Below, piece after piece: positions 18,698-28,577 of a stretch of 64,000 nt of DNA (the first letter of the stretch is position 1; each line of letters opens with the position of its first letter). The stretch lies in NCBI GenBank assembly GCA_030410095.1, contig JAUFRC010000002.1:1-64000 (forward strand). The letters run 5' to 3'. The translations under genes were made by a program, and so were the position numbers. A model generated the notes under the pieces. The model worked only from the letters and a program-made list of their open reading frames with translations, was not told the origin of the DNA and ran no database searches. Origin of the DNA: Paracoccus cavernae (GTDB lineage Bacteria > Pseudomonadota > Alphaproteobacteria > Rhodobacterales > Rhodobacteraceae).

Positions 18698-19080
18698 ATC
18701 TGCTGATCGACACCCATCTGCTGCTCTGGTCGGCTTTCGCGCCCGCCAAAGTACCGGCCCGCGCCGCGGAGCTGATGCTCGATCCGGCGCATCAGCTGTG
18801 GTTCAGCGCCGCCTCGATCTGGGAGGTCGCCATCAAGCGCGGCCTCGACCGGCCCGACTTCCGCGTCGAGCCGGGGGTTCTGCGCGCGGGGCTTTTGGCC
18901 AATGACTACTCCGAACTCTCGGTCGACGGGCGTCACTGCCTCGCGCTGACCAGCCTGCCCGCGATCCATGCCGATCCCTTCGACCGCATGCTGATCGCGC
19001 AGGCGATTTCGGAAGGCATGGTGCTTTTGACCGCCGATGCGCGGATCGGGCAATATTCCGGCCCGATCGAAAAGGTCTGA
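18694..19080 (+). CDS. PIN-domain (VapC-like) toxin ribonuclease
   Basis: Intact 128-residue PIN domain. The acidic metal-binding residues are visible: Asp in LLIDTHLLLW, Glu in SIWEVAIK, Asp in DPFDRMLIAQA and Asp in LLTADARI. Such toxins cleave tRNA or mRNA when the antitoxin is lost. The start overlaps the antitoxin stop. The pairing of a Phd-type antitoxin with this PIN subfamily (type II, PHD/PIN) is common. No mobile-element signature is seen around the pair. Confidence 0.9.
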   Translation: MNLLIDTHLLLWSAFAPAKVPARAAELMLDPAHQLWFSAASIWEVAIKRGLDRPDFRVEPGVLRAGLLANDYSELSVDGRHCLALTSLPAIHADPFDRMLIAQAISEGMVLLTADARIGQYSGPIEKV

Positions 19081-19152
19081 CCACCTCCACCCACGAAGAC
19101 GCCGCGCGGAAGCAAAACCGCGCGGCGTAAATTCTGCTACCCGACAGCCCGA

Positions 19153-20241
19153 TCAGTAACGGCCGAGCCAATGGCCATAGGGCGGCGGAAGGACGCTCGA
19201 CAGCTCCTCGATCTTGAGCGTACGCGCCGCCTCATAGGCCCAATGGGGATTGGCGAGATGAGCCTTTCCGACCAGAACCACATCCAGCTCGCCTTTGGCG
19301 ACCGCCGCTTCGGCAACGTTAGGCTCGCCGAAATTCCAGGCGCTTGCGACCGGAATGCCGGCCTCGGTACGGATGCGCCGCGCGATCGGACCCATAAAGC
19401 CCATCGACCACGGGATCGTATTCTCGGGCGTCGAGAAGCCGATGCTCGTATCCAACAGATCCATGCCGTCGGCCTTGAGATTTCGCGCCAGAGCCACGGA
19501 TTCGGCGAGATCCTCGTCGACCCTTCCGTTGAATTCGGTCACGCCGAAACGCACCGTCAGCGGATATTCCTCGGGCCAGACCGCGCGCACGGCGGCGAAA
19601 GTCTCGCGCAGGAAGCGGCTGCGGTTCTCGAAACTGCCGCCATAGGAATCCGTGCGCTGGTTGGCCTCTTTCGAGAAGAAGGTCTGCGCGAGATAGCCGT
19701 GGGCGAAATGCAGCTCGAGCCATTCGAAACCGGCAGCGCGGGCGCGTTTGGCGGCGGCAACGAAATCGTCGCGGACGCGGGTGATATCGGCAAGCGTCAT
19801 TTCGCGCGGGACCTTGCTCAGCTGTCCGCCGAACGGAATGGCCGAAGGGGCGATGGTCTCCCAACCGCGCGGATCCTCTGTCGGAATATGGTCGTCGCCT
19901 TCCCACGGGTTGTTGGCGCTCGCCTTGCGGCCGGCATGCCCGATCTGGATCCCCGGAACCGCGCCGAAGGATTTGATCGCGCGCACGATCGGGGCGAAGG
20001 CCTCGGCATGGGCATCGCTCCAGATGCCGGTGCAATCGGGGGTGATGCGGCCCTCTGGCGACACGCCGGTTGCCTCGATCACAACCAGCCCCGCACCACC
20101 GCGCGCTTGCGCGGCATAGTTGAACAAATGCCAATCATTGGCGATGCCGTCACGCGCCGAATATTGGCACATCGGTGCGACGCCGATGCGGTTGCGGAGG
20201 GTAACGCCCTTGAGCTGAAAGGGCTGAAAAAGTGCTGACAT
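19153..20241 (-). CDS. Old Yellow Enzyme family ene-reductase (NamA/YqjM type)
   Basis: Intact 362-residue FMN protein. It starts MSALFQPFQLKGVTLRNRI and has GVAPMCQYSA (with the redox-tuning Cys typical of the YqjM group), QIGHAGRKAS, the substrate-anion pair HFAHGYLAQTF and QRTDSYGGSFENRSRF. It reduces activated C=C bonds of enals, enones or nitro compounds with NADPH. It stands alone; the ATG at 20241 begins the conserved domain, although an upstream in-frame ATG exists. Probable role in detoxifying electrophiles. Confidence 0.92.
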   Translation of the reverse strand: MSALFQPFQLKGVTLRNRIGVAPMCQYSARDGIANDWHLFNYAAQARGGAGLVVIEATGVSPEGRITPDCTGIWSDAHAEAFAPIVRAIKSFGAVPGIQIGHAGRKASANNPWEGDDHIPTEDPRGWETIAPSAIPFGGQLSKVPREMTLADITRVRDDFVAAAKRARAAGFEWLELHFAHGYLAQTFFSKEANQRTDSYGGSFENRSRFLRETFAAVRAVWPEEYPLTVRFGVTEFNGRVDEDLAESVALARNLKADGMDLLDTSIGFSTPENTIPWSMGFMGPIARRIRTEAGIPVASAWNFGEPNVAEAAVAKGELDVVLVGKAHLANPHWAYEAARTLKIEELSSVLPPPYGHWLGRY

Positions 20242-20374
20242 TCTGCGTTCCTGGGTCGGGGCGGATAGGGACGTCCCGAAAAACAGGACAGAATGCATTC
20301 AACCAATTTGTCTTCGTTCAGGTTCCGGCAGAAAGCTGCACTGCGGCATTGCGTAGCGTCACTTTTGTCGGCGG

Positions 20375-21337
20375 TCAGGAACGGCTCGGAAGGCGGAGCA
20401 CACAGCGGAAGCCGACATGGCTGGTCGAGGTATCGACCGGCTCAGGATGACGCGCGGCGGGGCGGTAGCGCCGGCAGTAATTCGGCGCGCACAGATGCGA
20501 GCCGCCCTTGAGAACCTTGCGCGCGATCGGGGACCCGGGCTGGGCGAAATCATGGCTGCCTACGGCCGAGAGCTGGCGGGGATTTTGCGGGATGCAGCAG
20601 GCTTTGGCCGCATCGGCAGCGTGGCGGCCGGTCCAGAAATCCGAGGTCCATTCCCAGACATTGCCGATCATGTCGTAAAGCCCGTAGCCATTGGGCGGAA
20701 AGGCCCCGACCGGCGAGGTCAGCGGCCAGCCGTCGCTCTCGAGGTTCTCGTGCGGAAACCGGCCCTGCCAAAGATTGGCCAAGTGACGACCCTCGGGCAT
20801 CAGCTCGTCGCCCCAGGCATAGTCGCGATCCTCCAGACCGCCACGCGCCGCGAATTCCCATTCGGCTTCGCTCGGCAGATCCTTGCCCGCCCAATGCGCA
20901 TAGGCGAGCGCGTCGTCATAGGAGACATGGGTGACCGGATGATCGGCGAGCCCGTCGAGGCTGCTTTGCGGGCCGCGCGGATGGCGCCAATCGGCCCCGA
21001 AGCTGAAGCTCCACCACAAATCCCAGCGCGACAGGGGCACAGGATGGGGAGGCTGCGTGAAAACCAGCGAGCCCGCGCGCAGCATCTCGGGCAGGGCGCC
21101 GGGATAGTCCTTGGCATCGGGTGCGATCTCGGCCGTGGTGACATGGCCGGTCGCCGCGACGAATTGCGCGAATTGTGCATTGGTGACGGGGTTGATGTCG
21201 ATCGCGAAGGGGCTGACGAAGACCGAATGGCACGGCGCTTCCTCGGGATAGAACCGGTCCGATCCCATGCGGAACAGGCCTCCCGCGAGCGCGACCATCC
21301 CGTCGGGAGCAATCTGGGCGGATTCCGGCGTGGTCAT
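20375..21337 (-). CDS. Formylglycine-generating enzyme (sulfatase-modifying factor)
   Basis: Intact 320-residue protein of the FGE-sulfatase superfamily. It contains GGLFRMGSD, SEAEWEFAARGG and GNVWEWTSDFW. The two active-site cysteines that bind copper in true FGEs are kept in the C-terminal segment KGGSHLCAPNYCRRYRPAAR, followed by HVGFRC. This separates it from EgtB and other cysteine-less relatives. It oxidises the Cys of the CxPSR motif of sulfatases to formylglycine. Its likely client, a CHPSR sulfatase, is encoded at 26040-27539, about 5 kb away and in the same direction. Start chosen at MTTPESAQ. Confidence 0.9.
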   Translation of the reverse strand: MTTPESAQIAPDGMVALAGGLFRMGSDRFYPEEAPCHSVFVSPFAIDINPVTNAQFAQFVAATGHVTTAEIAPDAKDYPGALPEMLRAGSLVFTQPPHPVPLSRWDLWWSFSFGADWRHPRGPQSSLDGLADHPVTHVSYDDALAYAHWAGKDLPSEAEWEFAARGGLEDRDYAWGDELMPEGRHLANLWQGRFPHENLESDGWPLTSPVGAFPPNGYGLYDMIGNVWEWTSDFWTGRHAADAAKACCIPQNPRQLSAVGSHDFAQPGSPIARKVLKGGSHLCAPNYCRRYRPAARHPEPVDTSTSHVGFRCVLRLPSRS

Positions 21338-21695
21338 GGCTGCTCGTTCTTTATCTTCCGGTTTGTCGTGATCCTCTTTTGGCCACAACCGCGGTTCGGG
21401 CACAAGCTTTGCGGGGCGGATCAGATCGTATGATAACCGGAGTTATGTAATATACCATCATCCCGCATGGGTGCCGGTTCGGCGACGGCCCCGGTCACGG
21501 CCAGTTGCGCTACTATCGCTTAATCTGCGCGCGGTTTTTCGCGAGATCCAGGATCTTCCGCCCCGCAGCAATCCGCCAGAGGTTCGCAAATATCGAACGC
21601 TACGTTCTTGACGGGACCTCTTTGCCGTTGATGCATCGAACACTAAATTCACGGCAACCAATAGCAAGTCCGCTTCTTGCGGCAGGAGGAATTCC
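21338..21695. promoter_or_regulatory. Divergent intergenic region with small palindrome
   Basis: About 360 bases between the FGE and LLM-oxidoreductase genes, with no convincing gene. ATAAC-CGGA-GTTAT (21433-21446) lies in a relatively AT-rich patch and could be an operator or hairpin. GCAGGAGG just before 21696 is the ribosome site for the monooxygenase. Confidence 0.45.
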
Positions 21696-22745
21696 ATGAG
21701 GGCATTCGGCTTTCTGAGCTTCGGCCATTATATGAACGCACGCGGCTCGCAAACGCGCAACGCCAGCGAAATGCTGAAACAGGCGGTCGAAATCGGCGTC
21801 GGCGCCGACGAGCTTGGCGTGAACGGCGCCTATTTCCGCGTGCATCACTTCGCCAAGCAGCAAACCTCTCCGATGCCGCTTCTGGCGACGATTGCGGCCA
21901 AGACCAAGAATATCGAGGTCGGCACCGGCGTGATCGACATGCGCTATGAAAACCCGCTCTATCTCGCGGAAGAAGCTGCCTCGCTGGATATTCTGGCCGA
22001 CGGCCGCATCGCGCTCGGCATCAGCCGCGGCTCGCCCGAGACGGTTATTCGCGGCTATGAGGCTTTCGGCTATACTGGCTCGATCGACGAGCGTGGTGCG
22101 GATATCGCGCGCGAAAAGTTCGACCTGTTCCTGCGCGCCATCGACGGCGACCGTCTGGCCAAGGGTGACCGCCAGATGGCGGGCGGCCAGCCGCAGGCGA
22201 TCGAGCCGCGTACCGATACGCTGCGCGACCGCATCTGGTGGGGTTCGGCCACGCGCGATACCGCCGAATGGACCGGTCGTCAGGGGCTGAACATGATGTC
22301 CTCGACGCTGCTGACCGAAGACGGAGGCATGCCCTTCGACGAGCTGCAGGCCGAACAAATCGTGCGCTTCCGCGACGCCTATCGCAAAGCCGGCCACAAA
22401 GGCTCGCCGCGCGTTTCGGTCAGCCGCAGCGTCTTCCCGATCATGAACGATCAGGACCGCGCCTATTTCGGCGGCGCGGCAGAGCGTCATGACGGCGTGG
22501 GCATGATCGACGGCTTCCGTTCGACCTTCGGGCGCACCTATGCGGCCGAGCCGGACAAGCTGATCGAGCAGCTGAAAGCCGACAAGGCGATCGGTCTGGC
22601 GGATACGTTGATGCTGACGATTCCGAACCAGCTTGGTCCGGAATACAACCTGCACATTCTGGAATCCTTCGCCAAACATGTCGCTCCGGCGCTTGGCTGG
22701 AAACCGAACACGGAAGGCCCCGTGCAGGGCGACCAGATCGGGTGA
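21696..22745 (+). CDS. LLM-class flavin-dependent monooxygenase (luciferase-like)
   Basis: Intact 349-residue TIM-barrel of the bacterial luciferase-like family: ADELGVNGAYFRVHHFAKQQ, GTGVIDMRYENPLYLAEEAA and LADGRIALGISRGSPE. These enzymes use reduced FMN and oxygen to cleave or oxidise substrates such as alkanesulfonates, amines or ketones; the group contains SsuD-like members, but family sequence alone does not give the substrate here. Excellent AGGAGG ribosome site. No flavin reductase gene adjoins it. It is convergent with the GMC dehydrogenase operon across a strong terminator. Confidence 0.88.
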   Translation: MRAFGFLSFGHYMNARGSQTRNASEMLKQAVEIGVGADELGVNGAYFRVHHFAKQQTSPMPLLATIAAKTKNIEVGTGVIDMRYENPLYLAEEAASLDILADGRIALGISRGSPETVIRGYEAFGYTGSIDERGADIAREKFDLFLRAIDGDRLAKGDRQMAGGQPQAIEPRTDTLRDRIWWGSATRDTAEWTGRQGLNMMSSTLLTEDGGMPFDELQAEQIVRFRDAYRKAGHKGSPRVSVSRSVFPIMNDQDRAYFGGAAERHDGVGMIDGFRSTFGRTYAAEPDKLIEQLKADKAIGLADTLMLTIPNQLGPEYNLHILESFAKHVAPALGWKPNTEGPVQGDQIG

Positions 22746-22762
22746 CCGGCAAGCAGTCACGC

Positions 22763-22792
22763 AAAAGGGCGGGTCGTCGGACCCGCCCTTTT
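22763..22792. terminator. Strong bidirectional terminator
   Basis: Perfect 12-bp stem, AAAAGGGCGGGT (22763-22774) with ACCCGCCCTTTT (22781-22792), and a 6-base loop. The A and T tracts serve both strands, ending the monooxygenase gene and the convergent GMC operon. Confidence 0.9.
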
Positions 22793-22825
22793 CTTTGTCC
22801 CAGGCCTTTGCCCAAGCCCGATCCC

Positions 22826-24405
22826 TCAGATCGTGCCTTTTTCCATTTCGGCGGCGATGAACTCGGCCTGACGGATCGCCAGCGCGACGATGGTCAGGGT
22901 CGGTTCTCGGCGGCCGATGTGGTGAAGACCGAACCGTCCGAGACGAAAAGGTTCGCGACATCATGGGATTGCCCCCATTTGTTCACCACCCCGTCACGCG
23001 GATTTTCCGACATGCGGTTCGTCCCGAGGTTATGGGTCGAGGGATAGGGCGGCGTCGGCAGAACGCGGGTCGCCCCTGCCGCGCGATAGATCTTTTCTCC
23101 CGTCCGGTAGGCGTGATCGCGCATCGCTCGGTCATTGGGGTGATCGTCGTAATGCACGTTCGGGACCGGCAGGCCGAACTGGTCCTTGGCCTCGTGGTTC
23201 AGTGTGACGCGGTTGGTTTCCTGCGGCAGATCCTCTCCCACGATCCACATGCCGGCCATATTCTCGTAGCTGTCGAGCGCCGAGGTGAACTCGCGCCCCC
23301 AACCGCCCGGATCCATGAACGCCGCCATGAAGGGGATGCCGAGCGACAGGGTTTCCAGCTCGTAGCCGCCGACAAAGCCGCGATCGGGGCCGTGATGGGC
23401 CTCGTCTTGCACGATCCCCGCCATGGTCGTGCCGCGCCACATATGTACGGGCTTTTCGAAGATCGCATAGACCGAGCCGGTGGTATGGCGCATATAGTTG
23501 CGCCCGACCTGCCCCGAGCTGTTGGCCAGCCCGTCGGGAAAGCGCTCCGAGGCCGAGGCCAGCAGCAGCCGCGGGCTTTCGATCGCATTGCCCGCAACCG
23601 AGACGATCCGCGCCTGCTGGAACTGTTCGGCGCCGTCCTTGTCGATATAGCGCACGCCGGTCACTTTGCCGGTCTCGTCATGCTCGATTCTGGTGGCATG
23701 GCAATGGTCGCGCACCTCGAGATTGCCGGTGGCTTCGCCGCGCGGAATATCGGTATAGGCCGCCGACCATTTCGCGCCCCATTTGCAGCCCTGAAAGCAG
23801 AAACCCGTCTGCTGACAGGCCATGCGGTCGTCGTTCTCGACCGAATTGATCGCCATATGGCCGGTCGAAACCTTGGTATAGCCGGCCGCCTTCGCGCCCT
23901 TTTCCAGAACCAGATAGTTCGTGTTTCCCGGCAGGCCAGGCAGGTCGTTGGTTCGGGTCACGCCCAGCTTTTTCTCGGCACGGTCGTAATAGGGTTCCAT
24001 CTCGGCCAGCGTGATCGGCCAATCAAGAAGGTTCGCGCCGTCGACGGGACCATAGGTGCTCAGCGCCTTGAACTCGTGCTCCTGAAAGCGCAGGGACGCG
24101 CCCGCCCAATGGATCGAGGTTCCGCCGACCGCCTTGACGATCCATGCCGGAAGGTTAGCGAAATCGCGCGCCACCCGCCAATCGCCCGAGGTGGTGCGCA
24201 TGTCGCCCCAGCTCAGCTGCGCGAAACTGTCCCATTCGTCGTTGATGTAGTCGTCGGGCAGATAGCGCCCGCCCGCCTCGAGAGCGACGACCTTGACGCC
24301 CTTTTGTGCCAGCTCGTTCGCGAGAACCCCGCCGCCCGAGCCCGTGCCCACGATCACCACGACCGATGCGTCGTCGAGGGCGAATTTTGCCACTGTATCA
24401 GCCAT
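22826..24405 (-). CDS. GMC-family oxidoreductase, large flavoprotein subunit
   Basis: About 526 residues. FAD motif VIVGTGSGGGVLANELAQKG; GMC pattern AVGGTSIHWAGASLRF; C-terminal catalytic region with THNLGTNRMSENP and DGSVFTTSAAENP. It belongs with the large subunits of gluconate/sorbitol/2-keto-gluconate-type membrane dehydrogenases that oxidise alcohols or sugars in the periplasm. One base is missing near 22908 (AACCGACC should be AACCCGACC); adding it restores the last 28 residues to the stop at 22826. It follows the Tat-type small subunit gene by 11 bases. The cytochrome subunit usually found is not in this operon. Confidence 0.88.
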
Positions 24406-24416
24406 ATCCGCCTCCC

Positions 24417-24958
24417 TTACAGCCAGTCGATGTCGTTGAAGCCACGGTTGATGTAGCCGCCCTGCGAATAGCTTTCGCCCTCGTAACCAAAGAGCGGCCA
24501 GATCTCTTTCTGGTTATAAAGCCCCGTCACAAGACCCGCGCGCACCCGCTGGAAGAACGGCGAATGCTCGATCATGCGCAGCATGACAACGCGGTCTTTC
24601 TCCCATCCGGCGGCCAGATAGCTGTCGAAACCCTGCGACTTCGCCACGACATCAAGCGCCGAGACCCCTCTTCGATCAGCGCGGCCTGTTCGGGGTCGTC
24701 ATAGCCCTTGACCGCGACCGCATAGAAACGGTCGGCAATGCGGTCATGGGGATAGATGTCGCGCGCCATCTGGATCAGCGTCGCCATGGTTTCGGGCTTG
24801 AGCGTGGTGGTTTCCACCGCCCATGCGGCATCCGGCGCGGCGACAAAACCGGTGCCCACGACGCAAAGCGCGCCCGCAGCGATTGCGCGCGACAAAAGGC
24901 CCCGCCGTGTCAACCCCCTGACCTTGTGGTCAGCGGGCGCGATGATTGTTTCGTTCAT
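24417..24958 (-). CDS. Gluconate 2-dehydrogenase subunit 3-like, Tat-exported small subunit
   Basis: About 180 residues. It has a twin-arginine signal (LTRRGLLSRAIAAGA, cleavage near AWA-V) and the subunit-3 fold with ETMATLIQMARDIYPHD and a C-terminal GEKDRVVML...GYEGESYSQGGY-type region ending in W-L. One base is missing near 24665. The partner large GMC subunit has no signal of its own and is probably carried out of the cell by this subunit, as in gluconate dehydrogenases. It lies between the glyoxalase and GMC genes on the same strand. Confidence 0.85.
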
Positions 24959-25021
24959 GTCGTTCCTCCCTCCTGTTGGTCGTCCCGCCTCCTCCCGACG
25001 GGGTTGCCTGCTTCGAGACGC

Positions 25022-25414
25022 TTAAAGATAGCGGCCGGCGCGCTGGAGCACTTCGATCTCGTATCCGTCCGGATCCTTGATGAAGAAAAACCGCGCGATC
25101 ACCTCGCCTGCCGGCGCGAAATCGACCAGCTTGCGCGGCGCAAGGCCCAGATCGGTCAGGCGGGCATGTTCCGCCGCGACATCCGCGACCGAGACCGCAA
25201 GATGGCCGTATCCATTGCCGAGATCATAGCTTTCCGTGCCCTTGTTCACGGTCAATTCCAGCTCGAACGTGCTTTCGTCATTGGCCAGATAGATCAGGGT
25301 GAAGCTCTCGAAATCCAGCCGCTCGACCACCTCCAAACCGAAAGCCGCCTTGTAGAAGTCAAGCGAGCGTGCCTCGTTTGCGACGCGGATCATCGAGTGA
25401 ATCATTTTGGCCAT
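25022..25414 (-). CDS. gloA: Glyoxalase I / lactoylglutathione lyase family (VOC)
   Basis: Intact 130-residue VOC protein made of two beta-alpha-beta-beta-beta modules. The four metal ligands of glyoxalase I can be placed: His in MIHSMIRV, Glu in TFELELTVN, His in GYGHLAVSV and Glu in DGYEIEVLQ. It converts the methylglyoxal-glutathione hemithioacetal to lactoylglutathione. It is first in a minus-strand group with the GMC small and large subunits, so it may deal with a reactive aldehyde or ketone made by that dehydrogenase; that link is inference. Confidence 0.85.
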   Translation of the reverse strand: MAKMIHSMIRVANEARSLDFYKAAFGLEVVERLDFESFTLIYLANDESTFELELTVNKGTESYDLGNGYGHLAVSVADVAAEHARLTDLGLAPRKLVDFAPAGEVIARFFFIKDPDGYEIEVLQRAGRYL

Positions 25415-25482
25415 GGGCTGGCGTCCTTTCCGAAATCGTTTGAACCAATTTCAAAAAGTTTTCCGCTCTCGGGGTAGCATCA

Positions 25483-25499
25483 TGCTACCACGCGGCGCT
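25483..25499. promoter_or_regulatory. 17-bp perfect palindrome upstream of gloA
   Basis: GGTAGCATCATGCTACC (8-bp arms around a central C) lies 69 bases upstream of the gloA start and just past the RHH gene stop. There is no T run, so an operator is more likely than a terminator. Confidence 0.5.
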
Positions 25500-25552
25500 T
25501 TCGGCGCGAAATCATTCCGCGAATGGCGGCATTTCGGGAAAAGACGTTCCGG

Positions 25553-25864
25553 TCAGGCGGCGCGGGCGACCTGTCTTGCGGCCTCGCGGAAGGCCTGTGC
25601 ATTGGTGCCGCGCAGCTCGAGCTGGACCAGACAAGCGCAGCGCAGCAGCGAGGTGAAGTTGACAGGCTCGCCGTCCAGCATCAACACCTCGGATTGCAGC
25701 GTCGACAGAAAGGCGGGCGTTGCTCGCCCTTCGCCTGCGGCAATTTCGTCGAGAATGTCCCAGAACGCCTGTTCAAGCCGGATCGAGGTGCTTTGCCCGT
25801 TCAGCCGGATCTTGCGTGTGACCGGCTGGTAGCGACGACGGTCCTGACGGGAAAAACTTCGCAC
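25553..25864 (-). CDS. Ribbon-helix-helix domain protein
   Basis: Intact 103-residue protein, GTG start at 25864 behind GGAAAGATCACCAT. The N-terminal part is basic; the RHH_4-like core reads VTRKIRLNGQSTSIRLEQAF then WDILDEIAAGEGRATPAFLS, the pattern of short Rhodobacteral RHH proteins of unknown target. The C-terminal extension (LLRCACLVQLELR) is conserved in that group. It follows the sulfatase gene after 175 bases on the same strand. It may be a regulator; no target site can be assigned, though a palindrome lies directly downstream. Confidence 0.7.
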   Translation of the reverse strand: MRSFSRQDRRRYQPVTRKIRLNGQSTSIRLEQAFWDILDEIAAGEGRATPAFLSTLQSEVLMLDGEPVNFTSLLRCACLVQLELRGTNAQAFREAARQVARAA

Positions 25865-26039
25865 ATGGTGATCTTTCCGAGGCTGGGGTTGATCAATCCT
25901 AACAGATCCGCACGCTTTTGCTACCGGCGCGGGCCGGTTCTCCCTCGAACGGATGGGGCCGCGACCGAATGGGGAAAGCGGGGATGGCGCCCCGCTTTCC
26001 TTTTGCCCCGAGGGCGTCTCCTGCATCCTAAGGCGCGCA

Positions 26040-27539
26040 TTAACGCAAGGTCGCCTCGCCCTTGGTCTTTTCGGGGTGGCGTGCGCGCAATTTGGCTGCC
26101 GCATCGCCGCGCCCGGTTTGCTCGAGCCAGTCGAGATAGCCCGGCAATTCGCCGCGCGTGTGATAGGGCCGCCCTCGCGCAGGACGGTCATCAGCGGATC
26201 GACATCGTGATCCGATAGCGCAGCCTGCTCGGCCCACCAATCGGCCAGAAGCTTCGAGGCATGGGCGACGACATCGGCACGCGCGGGCGCGAGATCGGTG
26301 GTCTCGTGCGGGTCCTGCGTGAGGTTGAAAAGCGTCTCGGGTCCGAAATCCTTGAACCCGTCATGCCATGTGCGCAAGAACAGCCAGTCCTCGCCCTCGA
26401 GGCGGAAGCGCACGCCGCGCTGCACCGCCCATGCGCCTTGGCTCAGGACCAGAAATTCGCGGCCTCCTCGTCACCCTCGAGCAACGCCGGTTTGAAGCTG
26501 CGCCCGTCCCAGACCTCGGGAACATTGCCGCCGAGATGGTCGATCAGTGTCGCGGCCCAGTCGAAATGGTAATGCAGGCCCTGATTGACACTGCCGCGCA
26601 GATCGCCGCCCAGATCGGGTGCGCGAATGATCAAAGGCACGTTGCAGGTATATTCGTCGGCAGTCTGGTGGTCGCCCCAGACGTTCAGCTCGCCCAGATT
26701 TTCGCCGTGATCGGCCCCGATGACGATGATCGTCTTGTCGTAAAGCCCCAGTTCTTTGAGCGCTGCGACGAGATGGCCGATATAGTCGTCGGCATAGCGC
26801 ACACCCGCATCGTAACCGTCGATCCAGGTCTTTGCCGCCGCGAGATCGGGAATCGAGGCCGGTTGGCGCTCGAGATAGTTCGCATGCCAGTTATGGCCCG
26901 AAAATCCGGTCGGCTCCTGCGGGGAATGGGGCCGAAACCGTTCCAGCTTTTGCGCATCACGTCGTCGGTGATCCAACCTGCGATCGGCGCATCGGCAAAG
27001 GGATTGCCCCATTCGGAAGGCGTGCGATAGGGCGTGTGGGGGTCCCAGATGTTGACATGCAGGAAGAAGCCGCGCTCGCCGTTGCGCTTGAGCCAGTCGA
27101 TCGCCTGCGGAATGATCTCGTCGGCGGTTTCCATGCCGCCCTTGCCGCAGTTGTGGACCTCGTTGAAGCCGGCATACCAATGCCAGCAGCCATGCCTTTC
27201 GCCGAAAGACGAAAAGGTCGCGGTATAAAGCCCGAGATCACGCAGCTGCTTGAGCCAGCCTTCCTCGTAAAACGTGCCCGCCCAAGCGCGCTCGCGGCCT
27301 TCGCGGAAGGGCTCGCAGGCAAGGCCGCCGTGGTTGACGACGCCGGTGCGAAAGCCGTGACGCCCCGACCACAGCGCGGTGCGCGACGGATGACAGGGCA
27401 CGTCCGAGACATAGACGTTATCAAACCGGATGCCCTCGGCGGCGAGCTGGTCGATATTGGGCGAGGTGTCGCGGTGATAGCCGTAGCAGCCCAGATGGTC
27501 GCGGCGCAGGCTGTCGATGTCGATGTAAAGAACGTTCAT
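26040..27539 (-). CDS. Cys-type sulfatase (formylglycine-dependent)
   Basis: About 500 residues, family S1 sulfatase. Metal and catalytic motifs: [15 protein letters not shown] (paired acidic ligands), the sulfatase signature [14 protein letters not shown] with Cys as the residue converted to formylglycine, and [13 protein letters not shown] (DH...N). It has no signal peptide, so it acts in the cytoplasm on an imported sulfate ester. Three single-base deletions (near 26930, 26455 and 26180) split it. It is the last gene of the ROK-permease-ATPase-binding-protein operon, and an FGE with both cysteines is encoded 5 kb away. Family S1 also includes phosphonate hydrolases, so sulfate ester is the best but not the only substrate class. 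Confidence 0.88.
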
Positions 27540-27599
27540 GTCGCTATCCGTCGGTATCAGAAAGGACGGCCGCGCAGGAAAGCGCGGCCGCTCCGTGGA

Positions 27600-28556
27600 T
27601 TATTTCACAAAGAGATCAGCAGTATAGTAGTCCGCCGCGGGCAGCGCCTTTTCGAGCTTGCCCTGTTTGACATAGATCGCGGCCATTCCGTCGAGCCAGC
27701 TGTTGATCGTGCCGTCCTTGGATTTCGCGGCCAGATCTTCGGCGGTGAAGCTCGTACCCATCGTCGCCTCCTGCTCCAGAACGGCGGCATCGACGCCCAG
27801 GAAATCGGCGGTGATCTTGATGGTCTCGGCAGGGTTGGCATGGCGCCAGTCGCCTGCCTCTTTCATCACGGCGATGAATTTTCCGACCAGTTCGGGCCGG
27901 TCGGTCACGGTGGCGGGATTGGTCACGAAAGCTGCCGGAAACTGGTTTTGCGGGAAGTCGGCATTCTTGGCCAGTTCGACGATCCCCGGGTTCGCCTTGC
28001 GGATCACGTCGACGAACGGATACCAGATCGCCGCCCCGTCGACCTGACCCGAGGCGAAGGCCGAGACCACGGTCGCCGGATCGGCGGTGACGATTTCCAG
28101 ATCGTCGCGGCTCATCCCTGCCGCCTCGAGCGCAAGGCCCAGAAGCATATCGCCCGAAGTCCCTCGGGCACGGCGACCTTCTTGCCCTTGAGGTCGGCAA
28201 GCGAGGTCACGCCTTCACGCGCAAGAATGCGGTCCGAGTTTCCGACCGAGCTGATCGCGACGACCCGCGCCTTGTCGGATGCGGGCAACCACAAGGCCCC
28301 CGGCCCGATATAGCCGAAATCGAGACTGTTCGTGCCAAGCGCCTGAATTTGCAGCGGACCGTTGGTGAAGACCTTGGTATCGGCGTCAAGCCCATGCTTT
28401 TCCCAAAGCCCTGCTCGGTCGCAACGGCAGTCGCCGAAGCCCCCAGAAATCGGCGATATAGCCGACGCGGACCTGATCGGTCTCGGCCAAAGCCGGATAG
28501 GCACCCGACAGGCTGGCAGCGGCAATGGCGGCTGCGATGAAATGGCGGCGTTTCAT
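27600..28556 (-). CDS. ABC importer binding protein, taurine/sulfonate/nitrate (TauA/SsuA) type
   Basis: About 319 residues. Signal peptide MKRRHFIAAAIAAASLSGAY with cleavage near ALA. The body has VRVGYIADFWG, DFGYIGPGALWLPAS, GREGVTSLADLKGKKVAVPEG-like text and VDGAAIWYPFVDVI, the SsuA/TauA/ThiY pattern. Three missing bases (near 28465, 28415 and 28160; the first in TGGGGGCTTCGG) break the frame. It delivers the substrate of the operon to the permease. Because the operon ends with a sulfatase, a sulfate ester or sulfonate is more likely than taurine itself. Confidence 0.85.
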
Positions 28557-28577
28557 GTCTTTCTCCCTGATGGGCCG

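Noticed and set aside
18434-19080. Toxin-antitoxin pair as part of an integrated mobile element
   Set aside because: No integrase, transposase, tRNA attachment site or flanking repeat was seen; composition matches the surroundings.
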